DNA of 64,000 nt from Brachypterus glaber (GCA_958510825.1 OY294048.1:20601589-20665588), one strand, 5' to 3'. Numbered from the stretch's first letter, positions 1-23,473 are shown. Made by a program: numbers and translations. The notes: generated from the letters alone by a model not told the origin.

Positions 1-454
1 AAAGTTTTTATTATCATCAAGTCATCAGTCAGTAGCCGCTATAGTTAAAGCGTTCAGTACTGGAAAACCATTTAATTCATGAATGTGATATCGAGACTTG
101 TAACCGACTCTAAAGTATCTAACGCAGAGCACTGCGATATTATCATAAATTGTTAAATTTAATTCAATTTGCTTTAAATTGAGCTAGGTGTCTTAAAATG
201 TTAAGACCAGGGACCACTTTTGGGCAACTGTTGGGCAAAAATTGTATCTGTGTATTACAATAAGTGTTTGATAAGTCACTGTAAGTCGGTGGTTCTCAGA
301 AGGTAGTTTTTAGCCTGAATGCAAATAAAATATCAAGCTACATGATTCATTTGATATTATTCCATTTAATGATGATGTTAAAGTCAATTCCAAGACAGTT
401 CTCTATGCCTCTATATCCCTACTTAAAATTTTATTTTTACAATTTTATTTACAG
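1..454. other. non-coding, presumed intron
   Basis: I see no exon here. It ends in a pyrimidine-rich tract and the acceptor AG at 453-454, so it is probably the last intron of the coiled-coil gene. Confidence 0.5.
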
Positions 455-708
455 AGTTGGAAAGAACACTTGCTCAGAGCCGGGCTCAGGCCAAAGCCGC
501 CCAAAAGGATAGAGACGAAATCAGGCAGAAGATGCAAGCACAAATTTTCAATCTCAACGAAAATTTCGAAGATGCTCAAATGAGAATTCGAAACTTGCAG
601 GGACACGTAAATTTCCTGAAAACCTCGCAAACTGGAGGATACAACGCGGGAGATAATTGTATGTCAGATAAACCAGATCCCTGTAATTGCGGTGCATCAG
701 ACTATTAG
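455..708 (+). CDS. terminal exon of a coiled-coil protein
   Basis: This exon starts after a clear acceptor (ttatttacag) with two bases completing a codon, then reads 83 codons to TAG at 706-708. The first ~60 residues are charged and helix-forming (LERTLAQSRAQAKAAQKD, then FEDAQMRIRNLQGHVNFLKT) and look like the end of a coiled coil. The last ~25 residues are a loose tail rich in Gly, Asn and Cys ending CNCGASDY. An AATAAA follows 12 bases after the stop. The family is not certain. A centriolar or axonemal coiled-coil protein of the CEP135/TSGA10 kind is one possibility, but that is only an impression. Upstream exons lie outside the window. GC content is visibly higher than in the flanking DNA, which supports real coding. 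Confidence 0.7.
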
Positions 709-720
709 ATAATTTTATGA

Positions 721-726
721 AATAAA
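721..726 (+). promoter_or_regulatory. poly(A) signal
   Basis: AATAAA lies 12 bases after the stop of the coiled-coil exon, followed by a T-rich stretch; cleavage is expected around 740-750. Confidence 0.7.
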
Positions 727-745
727 AGATTTATTTTTGTACCTA

Positions 746-1039
746 CCTACGTGATATAGTTTATTTTTCCATATTTTTTTAATACTTTATATTTATTTAA
801 TAACTTTTGTTTTATATTTATATAATACCTATTATTACATAAAAAAAACGCAATACATAGATTTTTTGCGATTACTTTTTGTTTTCGAAAAAAATCTTGT
901 ATTTTGTTGTCAAAATAAAGCTATATTAAAAACCAAGTGTAGGTAACTCTAACAGTATTTTGGCTGCTAAAAAACGGCATATTACTGTATACAGCGAACA
1001 ACATAAAACTTCTACTTGTCAATACTAGAAAATAGTATA
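746..1039. other. AT-rich intergenic DNA
   Basis: Nothing recognisable; T- and A-runs only. Confidence 0.5.
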
Positions 1040-2208
1040 CACGGTGTATTTGAAATAGCGTCGGAAATTTTGACAGATGATTCTACATCATAAAATATAA
1101 CAAAAGGTTCCTATAAACATATGTCTAAAAATGCGCCATAAGGGAGCTACGCCCCTTTGAAAATGGCTAAAAAAATCGATTTTTATTTAATAACTCAGGA
1201 ACCCTTTGAGATATATCAACGAGGTTTTGCACGTCAACTAATCCTACCAAGGCCCGTTTTTATGTGTTATTTTCATGTACTTATTTCAACCAGGGGTGTG
1301 CGAAACGGGGGGGGCTTAGCAGTTTTTTGTCCCAAACTTTTTTCTGTGTAACTTTTTTTCAATTTTATTTTTAAAATATGATTTCTTAGGTTAAAATACA
1401 TAAAAAAAGGTACTCTTGTTGTAATACTGTAGGATTAACCGTTTTCGAGAAAAATTAATTTGAAGGTGAAATTCCACGGTTCGAGAACGAAAAATTAAAT
1501 ACTAAAATGTTGAAAACCAAAATTTTAATGATGCAGGGCGAATGTACATTAAAAACTAAGAAAAAAACCTCATATACAGGTACTTCCAAAAATCAATCCT
1601 AATGGTCTCCTAAATATGCACCATTTTTAAAGGGCTATGGTAGCTTTAAAAGCGTTTTTTCGACCTACATGTATGGAAACTTTTTTTCTTAGTTTTTGAT
1701 GTAGAATAACATTGCATCATTAAAATTTTGGTTTTCGACATTTTAGTATTTAATTTTTCGTCCTCGAACCGTGAAATTTCACCTTCAAATGAACTTTTCT
1801 CGAAAACGGTTAATCCTACAGTATTACAACAAGAGTACCTTTTTTATGTATTTTGACCTGAGGAATCATGTTTCAAAAATAAAATTGCAAAAAAGTTACA
1901 CAGAAAAAAGTTTGGGACAAAAAAACTGATAAGGCCCCCCCGTTTCGCACACCCCTGGTTTAAATAAATACGTGAAAATGACATACAAAAATGGGCCTTA
2001 TTAGGATTAATTCACGTGCAAAACCTCGTTAACATATCTCAAAGGGTTCCTGAGTTATTAAATAAAAACCGATTTTTTTAGCCAATTTCAAAGGGGCGTA
2101 GCTCCCTTATGACGCATTTTTAGACATATGTTTATAGGTACTTTTTGTCATATTTTATCATGTAGAATCACCTGTTAAAATTTCATACGCTATTTCAAAT
2201 ACACCCAG
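1040..2208. mobile_element. fold-back element A, TA target site
   Basis: The two halves are inverted copies of each other over roughly 500 bp arms. Ends are CACGGTGTATTTGAAATAG on the left and the complement of CTGGGTGTATTTGAAATAG on the right, each flanked by TA. Each arm carries the block TCCTATAAACATATGTCT followed by AAGGGAGCTACG that recurs in other fold-backs here. No protein is encoded. A nearly full second copy (B) lies at 34805-35975. It is probably a non-autonomous TA-targeting DNA transposon (Tc1/mariner-like by target site only). Confidence 0.8.
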
Positions 2209-2880
2209 TATAACGCACCGAGTACGCGAACCTAGTTTTTAGTGCACGAGATGTGCAGCTGATTGTCACTTCCAAACCGTTTTCAACGGGTGGGAAATAG
2301 GCACTACTAACTAGGCCGTAGGGATTTTACAGTGTTTATGTGAGTCTATAATAGGCGGCATGAAAAATAATCTAAGCTTAGACACAGTTCAATGTGCTTT
2401 TCTGATAGAAAAGGTTTATGTCGTCAACCGTTGCCTTTGAACAATCTGGTTTTCGAGTAATATTACTCGAAAACCAGATTGCACAAACGCAATATATGCT
2501 ATAAGAATTCCAATCGATTGGGGACCAGAATTTGGGGCTATATTCAAATTTTAAACTTTTTCCAATATTGAGACTTTAAAGAAGTTTTTTTTCATAAATT
2601 TATTTTTCACTCGATCAGTTTTTACTTTGTTGTGTTTTGGTGGTTTTGGTTTCTGAAAGTTCCCTCCTGACGCCCAAACCGACCAACCACCAAAACAACT
2701 AACACACCTAGACAAAACATCGAGTGTCCCTACTTTATAGAGGTGTCTGTTATCGTTTCTGTAAGTTTGTGCGAGAGTAAATTCATAGGGTTAACCCTTT
2801 CAAAACAAACACCGTCTGTACAGATTAATATTATTTTTAATTTTATTTATTTATTTATTTATTCCAGCAAGATGTTGCTA
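2209..2880. other. intergenic, with a perfect 40 bp palindrome
   Basis: No gene seen. 2442-2481 is a perfect spacer-free inverted repeat whose left half is CAATCTGGTTTTCGAGTAAT. The rest is AT-rich with TTTA repeats near 2845. Confidence 0.6.
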
Positions 2881-3586
2881 CACTTCTGCTCAAAAATATC
2901 GGCCCACCTAAAAAAATACACTTTTTCAAATGCTAATAACTCCAAAACTATTCAATAGATTTATTTGACCTTTTTTTTATTTTAAAGCTTGAACTTTTAG
3001 CTCTTAATTACTGAAATAAAAATTATCAAAAATCTTTTTTTAAACCGGCAGCAATGAAAATTACACAGCTATGTTTTTTTACTGCTTCTTTCGATATGCG
3101 CACGGTTTGCCACTGCATATTTTTTTACAATTTAATTAATTGATTTTATAGGCCAATTAAATGGAAGTTATTTCTTATTTAACTTTTTAATTTTCCTTTT
3201 CTCGTTTAGGAGATATACGGTTTTTTCTGAAAATAAACATTTTTGCAAATAACAAAAAAACTACACAGTGGATTTAATTGATTTATTTTTTAATTTGAAG
3301 CTTAAGTCCTTAACTTTTATTTATTTAATTTAAGTTTCTGGTGCAAACATGTTTAAACTGGGTTTACATTGCTTAAATAGTCATGTTTTTTTTACCCAAT
3401 CTTTTTTGATGCAATTTAACCACAAACTCAAATGTTTCCATAAGTTTTAAAACTTATTCTAAAAGCCACACTTATTGTGACTGATTCCTTCTTTTATTTT
3501 TTATCATAAGTCTTCTCATTTAGGAGAAATTAAAGTTTTTCGGAAAAAGTGACTTTTTAATCAGTGGGCTAGTGCCACCCCTGTAA
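2881..3586 (+). repeat. left terminal inverted repeat of the Tc1-like element
   Basis: It pairs with 4951-5658. Its inner end is near GGGCTAGTGCCACCCCTGTA. Confidence 0.8.
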
Positions 3587-4153
3587 AACTGTATATGACG
3601 GAAAAGCGTCGATAGAATATAAAGATCTATTGCACTTCTATAACTTTAGCTTAAATAAATACATTTAATTAACACGTTTTCTGCGTTAGCAACTTTTTGG
3701 TTCCCAGCTCAGACTGCGTTTTGAGGCATATATGTCGAACGAACTTTGCACAGACTGTTTAAATCTCTAATGGTACTCCAAAAACAAGTTCTAACGTCTT
3801 TTTAAGGACTTTTTGCTTTTTAATTTTTTTTAAACAAAATATTTTATCAAATAAAATAACAATAAACAAATTTTAAATTTTATTAAAATTATTTAATAAC
3901 AATTATAAACACAAAAAAAACGTATTAGACGTGTATGTTTTTTTACAACAATGCTGTTTTTCGTTATTATTAGTTACATTACATTATGGTCAATAAAACA
4001 TTCAATTTAATTTAACAAAACACTAAAACTAACCAACATTACACGGTTGAGGCTAGGTTATCAATGTGTATACACTATAGTTAAAATTTATCTACATAAA
4101 TATTATAGACGTTATAGTCATATTTCCCAATGTTTTTCATACAGAATTAGGTT

Positions 4154-4864
4154 TTAAAAATGGTTTGAGGCAGCTGTATATCCCATGCCTTCGACATACC
4201 TTCCCGCTGTAAGACTTCGCCTTTGCCGTCCACGTTCTTCCCTTATAATAAAAACGGGTTCAGTTTTAGCTTCCAATGATATACCTCCCCATATCATGCA
4301 CGATCCACCACCATAACTAACTTTTTCTGCAATGCAGGCCTGTGCATAACGTTCTCCAGGACGTCGGTAGACACGCTGTCTTGCATCATTCCCAAATAGA
4401 CATATCCTGGTTTCATCAGAAAACATAACCTTTGCCCATTGGTTTCTGTCCCAGTTTAAATGTCTTCTTGCAAACTGCAGCCTGGCACGACGATGGTTAG
4501 CAGTGAGTTTAGGTCCAGTTGCGGCCTTATAAGAGCAAAGGTTTCTTTCAAAAAGCCTTCGACCAATAGTGGACCTACTTACTGCTACACCTCTTGTTTC
4601 TTGAAGCCGTGATCTCAAATTAACTGAATTTAGACGACGATTCCGCAGGGAATTAAGCTCGATAAATCGGTCATCCCGAGCGGACGTGCACCTATGTCTG
4701 CCAGCTCCTTGGCGTCGACTAAAGGAACCGGTCTCCTCAAAACGTTGGAATACTCTTCTTACCGCTGCTCTCGTAATATTTAACTGTTGAGCAACATAAC
4801 GCTGACTGTGCCCTTCTTGTAGCAGAGCTACAGCTTGGGCAGCTACTTCCGGACTTGTTTCCAT
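4154..4864 (-). pseudogene. Tc1/mariner-type transposase, truncated
   Basis: The frame of 236 residues starts METSPEVAAQAVALLQEG. Residues ~10-55 form a helix-turn-helix (GHSQRYVAQQLNITRAAVRR), followed by a second DNA-binding part (RRQGAGRHRCTSARDDRF) and the start of the DDE catalytic domain with the first Asp in MFSDETR and the MIWGGIS strand. Tc1 transposases are usually about 340 residues. Here the frame passes from LTAGRYVEGMG straight to its end, so the region that should hold the second Asp and the third acidic residue is missing. An internal deletion is the simplest explanation. It lies between the long inverted repeats and is the element's only gene. Confidence 0.85.
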
Positions 4865-4950
4865 TTAAATAATACAATTAAATAAAATTTTAACGAGTTA
4901 AAAAAGTATTGTCACATAAGTGACAAGTCTTGTCAATCATAAAAAAGTTA

Positions 4951-5658
4951 GTTACAGGGGTGGCACTAGCCCACCACTTAAAAAGTCCTTATTTACCAAA
5001 AAAACATAATTTCTCCTAAATGAGAAGACTTATGATAAAAAATAAAAGACGGAATCAGTCACAATAAGTGTGGCTATTAGAATAAGTTTTAAAACTTAGG
5101 GAAAGATTTGAGTTTGTGTTTAAATTGCAACAAAAAAGATCGAGTAAAAAAAACATGACTATTTAAGCAATGTAAACTCAGTTTAAACATGTTTCCAACA
5201 GAAACCTAAATTAAATAAATAAAAGTTTACGATTTAAGCTTCAAATTAAAAAAAAAAACAATTAAATCCATTGCGTAGTTTTTTTGTTACTTGCAAAAAT
5301 GTAAATTTTTAGAAAAAACCTTATATCTCCTAAACGAGAAAAGGAAAATTAAAAAATTTAAAAAGAGATTACTTCCATTTAATTAGGCTATAAAATAAAT
5401 TAATTAAATTGTAAAAAAATATGCAGTGGCGAACCATGCGCATATCGAAAGGTGCAGTAAAAAAACATAGCTGTGCACTTTTCATTGCTGCCGGTATAAA
5501 AAAAGATGTTTGATAATTTTTATTCCAGTAAGTAAGAGCTAAAAGTTCAAGCTTCAAAATAAAAAAAAAATCGAATAAATCCATTAAATAGTTTTGGAGA
5601 TATTTGCATTCAAAAATGTGTATTTTTTTAAGTGGGCCGATATTTTTGAGCAGAAGTG
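4951..5658 (-). repeat. right terminal inverted repeat of the Tc1-like element
   Basis: Complement of 2881-3586. The reading frame seen within it (5369-5698, -) is only a by-product of the AT-rich repeat. Confidence 0.8.
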
Positions 5659-5760
5659 TATATAATATACATATTATGTACAAAGAAAAATAAAACAATA
5701 ATATATAACATTAAAACAATAAAGCATTTATTTACAAAAAAAATATTGTATAAATATAAG

Positions 5761-7505
5761 ACGACGCCACGTAGAAATTAACGTCAAGTTAAAGGCGAGG
5801 TCTGAGTCAAATAAGGAGTGAAGTAAAGAGTTTTGAGTTCAAGAAAAGCATGAAGCGTGTCAATTTCAGAATAAGCAAACATTTTTGAAGCACTATTGAG
5901 CAAAGAAGTCTGTGTAGTATACAAAAGGCATCGTTGTAATATATCCGAAGAGTGCGCCGTGAAGCAGCAGTGTGGTTAAACCATAGTTCACCAGCATAGA
6001 GGTTGTAGCAAAAAGTTTTAAAAAGAAGATATTTGACTTCGGAGGAGCACTTATGAAACCTTCTGGCATTCATGTTTGCGCGAGCACATAAGCTTTTGTA
6101 GTGTAGTTGAATATCAGTATTATCACAGAGCTTTTAATTTATAACATTTTCAAGATATTTTATCTCAGAGACGCGTTCAACTAAGCTATTATTGAGATAG
6201 ACAGGAGGTACACTGAGGTCTTTGTATGCAGAGGGTTTAAATACCATCACTTTGCTTTTGTTACAGTTGTATTTGAGAAAGCAAGCCCTAGCGAATTCTT
6301 CATAGTTTTTCACCAACATGCGAAGACCCTGAAGTGAAGGACTAAGGAGGACCATGTCATCGGCGTAGCTAATGCAGTTAATCTTGACGCCTCCACAGTA
6401 ACGGCCTGCAGAAACTTTGTCAAAGATTAAGCAGGGCCGAACAGAGCCAGCCCGGGCCCCGGGGAACCTTTTTACCGTTCACCCCATTTTTGCAAAAATA
6501 AAAGTTTTCGCCACTTAAAAAAAGCTTTACCCCTGGCAGAAAATTTTTGCCGGGCCCCGGGGAATCTTCCACCCCTCCCCTCCCCTGAGTCCGGGCCTGG
6601 GATTGAGTGCAGTTTATCTATATAAGAATTAAATTCATCAGTAGCGAGTAAGCTGCCTTGGCGTACTCCGTTGGGGAAGATTGAAGGATGGAGATAGGGA
6701 GGACCCCCAGAGGACAGATGCGGTGGCTTTGCGATTCCAGTTGTTTAAAAATCGGCATAGGTATCTGGTAACCTTACGTTTTAATAAAGTGTTAATCAAG
6801 GTAAGGTGATGCACTCTATCAAACGCCTTCCTTAGGTCCGGGAAAATAGCATAAACAGCAGTATTCTTTTTAAGGTAATATGCAATCGTTTCTTTAAACT
6901 TAAAGATAGCTTCAGACGTGCCAGTACCTTTCTTAAAGCGGAACTGATTATCACAGGTTTTAAAGTAGGGTTCAAATCTGGTTAGAATAACAAGCTCCAG
7001 GACTTAAGATAGAGACGTTGAAATAGCTATCGGCCTGTTGTTCGAATAGGAGGCTATGTCTCCACTTTTATTCTTAACAATGGGAACAATAATGTTCTTC
7101 GTAAGAGCCAGAGGAGTAATACCATGAGATAACGTAGAGGAAAAGCAGAGAGCCAGAAATCAGGAGGAGCTTGGACTATATGTTCAGAGCAGAGACCATC
7201 CCATCCTGCAGCTTTATAAAGTTTGAGTTTAGAAATATAAATTTTTACATCGGAAGGACGTACTAAACAGGCATTGAAGTCTTCGGCTTCCATACTAACT
7301 TCAGTATTGTTACTATCATCGTATAAATTGCTTATTTTTTCATATATCTCACTCCAGAGCTTGGCAAAGTTAGCTTCACCGGAGGTTTGATCAATGCAGG
7401 AAGCTAGCGAGATATGAGTTTTCATTATTTTTCCACATGCTTTCCAAAATTTTATGAAATCCTTATCAATATGGCTAGTAGCATAGGCATGTGGCCGAAG
7501 TTGTT
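5761..7505 (-). pseudogene. LINE reverse transcriptase remnant
   Basis: Read on the minus strand, the pieces appear in the order expected for a non-LTR retrotransposon: an upstream linker, KAAGWDGLCSEHI (7200 region), FKKGTGTSEAIF (~6930), PDLRKAFDRVHH (~6840), the catalytic SYADDMVLLSPS (~6360), then VPPVYLNNSLVERVSEIKYL and a C-terminal part with CSSEVKYLLFKTFCYNLYAGELW (in 5807-6073; quoted only as landmarks CSSEVK and YAGELW). Several stops and frameshifts break it. A GC-rich insertion interrupts it at 6432-6599. It lies just downstream of the calpain poly(A) signal. The clade is not clear; endonuclease sequence is missing. Confidence 0.8.
6432..6599. mobile_element. GC-rich hAT-like MITE inside the LINE
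   Basis: The ends are CAGGGCCGAAC and the complement of CAGGCCCGGAC. The 8 flanking bases on the two sides (agattaag and ggattgag) match at 6 of 8, like an aged 8 bp target duplication. GGGCCCCGGGGAA occurs twice inside. The base composition is sharply unlike its surroundings. Confidence 0.55.
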
Positions 7506-7545
7506 AACATTAATAAAAAAATGTAATATGTTAAAAATTAAATAA

Positions 7546-7551
7546 TTTATT
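7546..7551 (-). promoter_or_regulatory. calpain poly(A) signal
   Basis: AATAAA on the minus strand about 90 bases after the calpain stop codon at 7645-7643. This sets the 3' UTR at roughly 7642-7525. Confidence 0.6.
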
Positions 7552-7642
7552 TATATAAAAAATATATATTACAACTTAACAAGAATATCATTTAAAATAT
7601 ACATTTTACTATGTACAAAAATATTTTTATCTAAAATTAATT

Positions 7643-19244
<11,602 letters not shown>

Positions 19245-19386
19245 CTGAAATAAACAAGATATGCATTAAACATTCTGTTGCACATAAAAAATACTTTTTC
19301 TACGACCACCTATGAAATCGACAAATTCCACACGATTTAGAGAGTAAGAGTCATATTTCATACGGTTGCGCACCTGCAATATAATA
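19245..19386. other. calpain intron, window-internal upstream side
   Basis: The start of the intron that leads to the unseen upstream calpain exons. No exon fitting KAYAK or GDCWLL was found further up to 64000. Confidence 0.5.
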
Positions 19387-20335
19387 TATAGTTCTCCGCA
19401 TGAAATAAAGTTTCCGACAAAAGGGGGAGGAATCATTCGCGTTCTCTTCTTTCCGTCAAAAGCGTTATAAGGCGTACATGCCTACAACGGGCCTCTCACT
19501 TGCACACACATTCCTTACATATTTGCCGTAGCCACAGATCCGTGCGTCAAAGTATAATACATGTGTGAAAATAAAAAGCTATTATGATTTTTTTTAAAAT
19601 TTATCATTTATATCTGGAACTGTTCATTTCAAATGAATATTGAAGAGGAAAAAAAGTTTTGCAATTAAATTTTATATATGATAAAATTGGTTGCAAATCG
19701 AAAAAATTATTATTATTATTCCAAAAATAGTAAAAGTCACAAAAAAGGGGTACAAAAATCGAGTTTTTTTGGGATTTTTTTTTCGGATACCTAAAGTATA
19801 CGTAGGACCTTCAAAATTGGTCCAAGAAAACTTTATGGGGTGCTAAATCATCACAACAAATTTCATCAAAATCGGCCTGATAGTTTTTGCAGAATCATTT
19901 TGCAATTCCGATTTAAAAAAAAAATGCAAATTTTCAAAATTATCCAAAATTGAACATAAAGCCCTTAGATACTTGAAAATTTAAACACATATAGACGATA
20001 TATGCACGAAAAGGGATTAAAACAGCCAGTTTAATTCCTTGGAATATAAATAACTATAATGTGTTTAACTCGGTGTTAGATAGGCTTCTAGCACCCAAAG
20101 GAACCGAAATCAAAGCAAGTAGCTTAATTAGAATGTACTTTAAGAGATATCATAATACACATTATAAAGTTTGACGCACGGATCTGTGGCTACAGGAAAT
20201 ATGTTTGGAATGTGTGTGCAAGTGGGAGGCCCGTTGTAAGCATGCACGCCTTATAACGCTCTTGACGGAAAGAAGAGAGCGCGAATGATTCCTCCCCCTT
20301 ACGTCGGAGACTTTCTTTCATGCGGAGAACTATAA
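19387..20335. mobile_element. fold-back with ~170 bp inverted ends
   Basis: TATAGTTCTCCGCATGAAA on the left pairs with the complement at the right end, and the pairing runs to about 19555 and 20165. Between them lies a copy (19605-20005) of the repeat family also seen at 62215-62600 and in reverse at 63715-64000. Confidence 0.8.
19605..20005 (+). repeat. dispersed repeat, family of the 62-64 kb palindrome
   Basis: Shares TACGTAGGACCTTCAAAATT and CATAAAGCCCTTAGATACTT with 62400-62590. About 90% similar by eye. Confidence 0.85.
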
Positions 20336-20414
20336 AATCAAAACTCAGATACTTCTCTTTCCTGAAGTTTTTTCTTCAGACTTAATTTGAGCCGCCCCAT
20401 GATAACATCCTCTT

Positions 20415-20658
20415 CACTGATAAAACGGTTTATTTGTGTCAACTAAATATTTGGTTGGATATGGTCAATTAAATTATTTGGTTATGACAAATAAATGTTA
20501 TTTCTGCCAAATAAACTATTTTGTTCCCATTAATTAATCATTTTGAAAATTAAATATTTGTTTACATGAACTAAATATTTATTTGACTCAAATACAACTT
20601 GTTGCTCACAACCAAATATTTTAATTGGCCATATCCAAATAAATCCTTTTTATCAGTG
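20415..20658. mobile_element. MITE, TTTATTTG-word family
   Basis: Ends CACTGATAAAA / TTTTATCAGTG. Inside, the words AACTAAATATTTGGTTGG, AAATAAAT and their complements alternate. It is related to 57877-58370. Confidence 0.75.
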
Positions 20659-21021
20659 TATGTGTAAAATTTAGCCGAGAGAAAACGGTCACAAGCCTTT
20701 AGACTATAATAAAAGGAATAAATCATATTTATTAAATGTCCCATAAAATCTGTAATAACATACCAATTATGGGTCTTTAATTCCCACATAAACATCTGTC
20801 AAAGTGATGAATCTACCTCAATCAATTCTGTATTACAAAAGTACTCTTTACTTTTACAGAAGAATCTGCTATTTTAACATAAAGGCAAATAGTACCTAGT
20901 AAAACACAAACACTGAGATATTGTTACCGTAGTAAATACTAAACGTTTTTGATTATATGGAACCCCACGAAAGTTTAGTTAACATTCACTGGTTGTTACA
21001 ATTACCAGAACAATAGTCATA
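20659..21021. other. AT-rich DNA, nothing recognised
   Basis: No gene or repeat recognised. Confidence 0.5.
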
Positions 21022-21425
21022 CAGTGCGGTCCAAAAGTCACCCTCCCCCCCTTTTAACTTTTGAACGAGTTGAGATATCGACTTCAAATTTATAACTCTT
21101 AAATAAGACAACTTAAGCTATCTTTTAGCATATATTTGATATTTTCAGCTCTTAAAATGTGGGCAGGGGGGCATGGGGGGACATTTTTTTAAATGGAAAG
21201 GGGGGTCGTGTGATTCATTATTTTAAAGCTTATAAAATTCTCTATTTAAACTAACATTTTTAAATTTTTTAAAAATGTTTTTTAAGGTTTTGATTTTTTG
21301 TGGTAAAAAATTCGATTTTTTAAGTTTATTTTTATAAATTTTATTTATGTCAACTAAAATTAGTTTAAAAGTATAATTAACATTTTTTTATGATGAAATT
21401 AGGAATTTTTAAAAAATTAAAAGTC
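21022..21425. mobile_element. partial CAGTGCGGTCC fold-back
   Basis: It starts CAGTGCGGTCCAAAAGTCAC and follows the left arm and part of the right arm of the full element at 43109-43834. The outer right end is missing. Confidence 0.75.
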
Positions 21426-22445
21426 CAAACCAAAAAGACACTTCTTTCCATGTGGCGACCGATCACATGACAGCGTCTTAAGCTAGTTTTTTCGTGTCAA
21501 TTGTGTTGTCAAGTTCAATTGTAAAGTTTCTATAAAAGAAAATTATGAACCTTAAAAAATAAAATTATAAAAATGCTTATATTTCTTAACTGTTAATTGT
21601 TTTTCTTGTTAAAATAAAATATAAAAATAAAATTTATTTAATAAATTATAAAAGCATTATTTATTTTTAACTCCACTCTTAAAAAAAATATTTGTTCTAA
21701 CACATGCGTAAAGAGCCTTATCCGAACTAGATTGCCTGCGGAAAGGAATCTCTTTCCACACTTTTTAGGAAAATAGCTATTTATATATAACTTTGTATTT
21801 TTATAAAAATCAATGGAGAGCACAAGCTGAAAGCTTATTTGGGGCTCTTCATGACTTTGTACCTACACCAAAATAAAAAAAATAAAAATAAATATAGAGT
21901 GACGGGCCCTGGCTCCAGAAGAAAACGTAACTACTAAACAAATTTTTAAATGAAATGTTTAATTTTTAAATATAAGAAATCCCTAGCACAACAGGCGATT
22001 TTTTTACAAATCTTACATTACAAGTATTTTAACTTTAAAACAGTTTTAGAACTTTTCACAAAAAAGAAAAATTCTCAAGGGTCGAAGGCCAATTTTTTTG
22101 TTGGTCTATTTTAATTTTAAAAAGTTTTACAATTTAAATATTCACAATAAAGTAAGAAAGTTCTAGCGCCGCAGGCGAAAACATTTACAAATTTTGTGGT
22201 CGATTTTAATTTTTAAAATGCTTGACAATTTAAATTTTCGCAAAAATCTAAGAAAGCTCTACCTTCGTACTATGTTGCCAAACAAAAAAAAGTGTTTAAA
22301 AATATCTTTTTTTGTGAATCAAATCTTAAATGGTTTTCTATAAAAAATAACTATTTCAAAATTGAGTTTTAACATTGAAGGGTTCTGGACAAAAAGGGTA
22401 AAATTTGAAATTTAAAATAATTAAGTACTAACTAACATTAGCTTA
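21426..22445. other. AT-rich DNA with short repeated words
   Basis: No gene seen. GCGCCGCAGGCGA occurs at ~22165 and again at ~23915, each near TAAGRAAGYT, hinting at an old shared repeat. Confidence 0.4.
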
Positions 22446-22590
22446 GGGAACGTTAAAGTATTACGTAACGCTCCTAGGGGGGGGTTCATTTTGGAGAGTT
22501 ACACCTATGTTAATGGTATAGGAAAATAGCGTTACAGGGGGGGGCTCTAAAATGATCAAAATTTGCGTTAGGTAATACTTGAACGTTCCC
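22446..22590. mobile_element. Harbinger-like MITE with TTA target duplication
   Basis: Inverted ends GGGAACGTTAAAGTATTACG and the complement of GGGAACGTTCAAGTATTACC (about 26 bp). TTA flanks both sides (22443-22445, 22591-22593). A related partial copy lies at about 42150-42270. Confidence 0.75.
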
Positions 22591-22593
22591 TTA

Positions 22594-23103
22594 GACGGTT
22601 TGTGAGATTATTAATAAAAAACGAATTTTAGGGTGTCCTCTTTAAGGGACTGTGTTTTCGCCCAGAGGTATTTCAGAAACCACATTTAAATCTTTTTTTT
22701 TTTTTTCATATATGTTAATTTAGGAGCATACCCAATATAAACAATTGAATTGATTTTTTAAAATAAAATTTTAAGCCTACCTGGAACAATGATTATTTTT
22801 CCACATTAAAATGCTTATAACTTTTTTTTCTTTTATTTCAGCTATCTAATATTTGCACATTTTAAGATCTGTGAATATTTTAGTGTTTAAATTTTAAATG
22901 CGCACTATTGCTTGCGTATTAATTTTCACATTTTATCATACAAAGTATCAAAAAATTGTTTTTTTTTTACAAAAATGCTCATAACTTTATTTTGGCTACA
23001 TTTGGCTATGTAATATTTACACACTATTTAGACTACTTCTGTAAAAATATTTTAATATAAAAATTACAAATGAGCATCAGTGCGCACGCAACTATTTGTA
23101 AAT
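22594..23103. other. AT-rich DNA
   Basis: Nothing recognised beyond T- and A-runs. Confidence 0.4.
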
Positions 23104-23158
23104 TAATAAAAATCTGGGAAATTTTGTATTTCAGTATATATTTAGTTTTAAGATAGTT

Positions 23159-23203
23159 GCCTAACGCGTTTTCGAAAATTGCTTTTTCATCATCAGGGCG
23201 ATT
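23159..23203 (-). ncRNA. hammerhead ribozyme, intact core
   Basis: On the minus strand: stem I GCC, core CTGATGA, stem II GAAAA-AGCAA-TTTTC, core GAAA, self-complementary stem III ACGCGT, triplet TTA, stem I GGC. All core positions of a type I hammerhead are present. The very short palindromic stem III is characteristic of PLE and retrozyme ribozymes, which act best as dimers. Confidence 0.8.
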
Positions 23204-23473
23204 GGCACTGAAAAATAAGGGCTAAATTAGGATCAACAAAATCAATAAGGGGGCTATTTTGAGGTTAATCCAAAAATATACACTTACTTGTCAGTACCAC
23301 TTTTTAGTCACAATTATAGGAGGTAAAGATATTAGGATATTTAACCTTTACCTCCTATAATTGTGACTAAAAAGTGGTACTGACAAGTAAGTGTATATTT
23401 TTGGATTAACCTCAAATTAGCCCCCTTATTGATTTTGTTGATCCTAATTTAGCCCTTATTTTTCAGTGCCAAT

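Larger units (their letters stand above)
2881..5658. mobile_element. Tc1-like transposon with ~700 bp inverted repeats
   Basis: The element begins CACTTCTGCTCAAAAATATC after TA (2879-2880) and ends with the complementary sequence before TA (5659-5660). The inverted repeats run about 2881-3586 and 4951-5658 and differ at scattered positions, so the insertion is not recent. Between them is a broken transposase on the minus strand (4154-4864) and about 560 bp of AT-rich DNA. Very long inverted repeats around a single transposase gene occur in some Tc1-like lineages. The element is probably dead because of the transposase truncation. Confidence 0.85.

Noticed and set aside
2442..2481. TAATATTAC at the centre of the 40 bp palindrome, as in rolling-circle virus origins
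   Set aside because: No loop, no Rep-like gene and no related sequence nearby; in AT-rich DNA this 9-mer at a palindrome centre is likely chance.
20346..20385. CCTGAAG...CTTCAG as a hammerhead
   Set aside because: No GAAA core or cleavage triplet follows; it is a simple inverted repeat.
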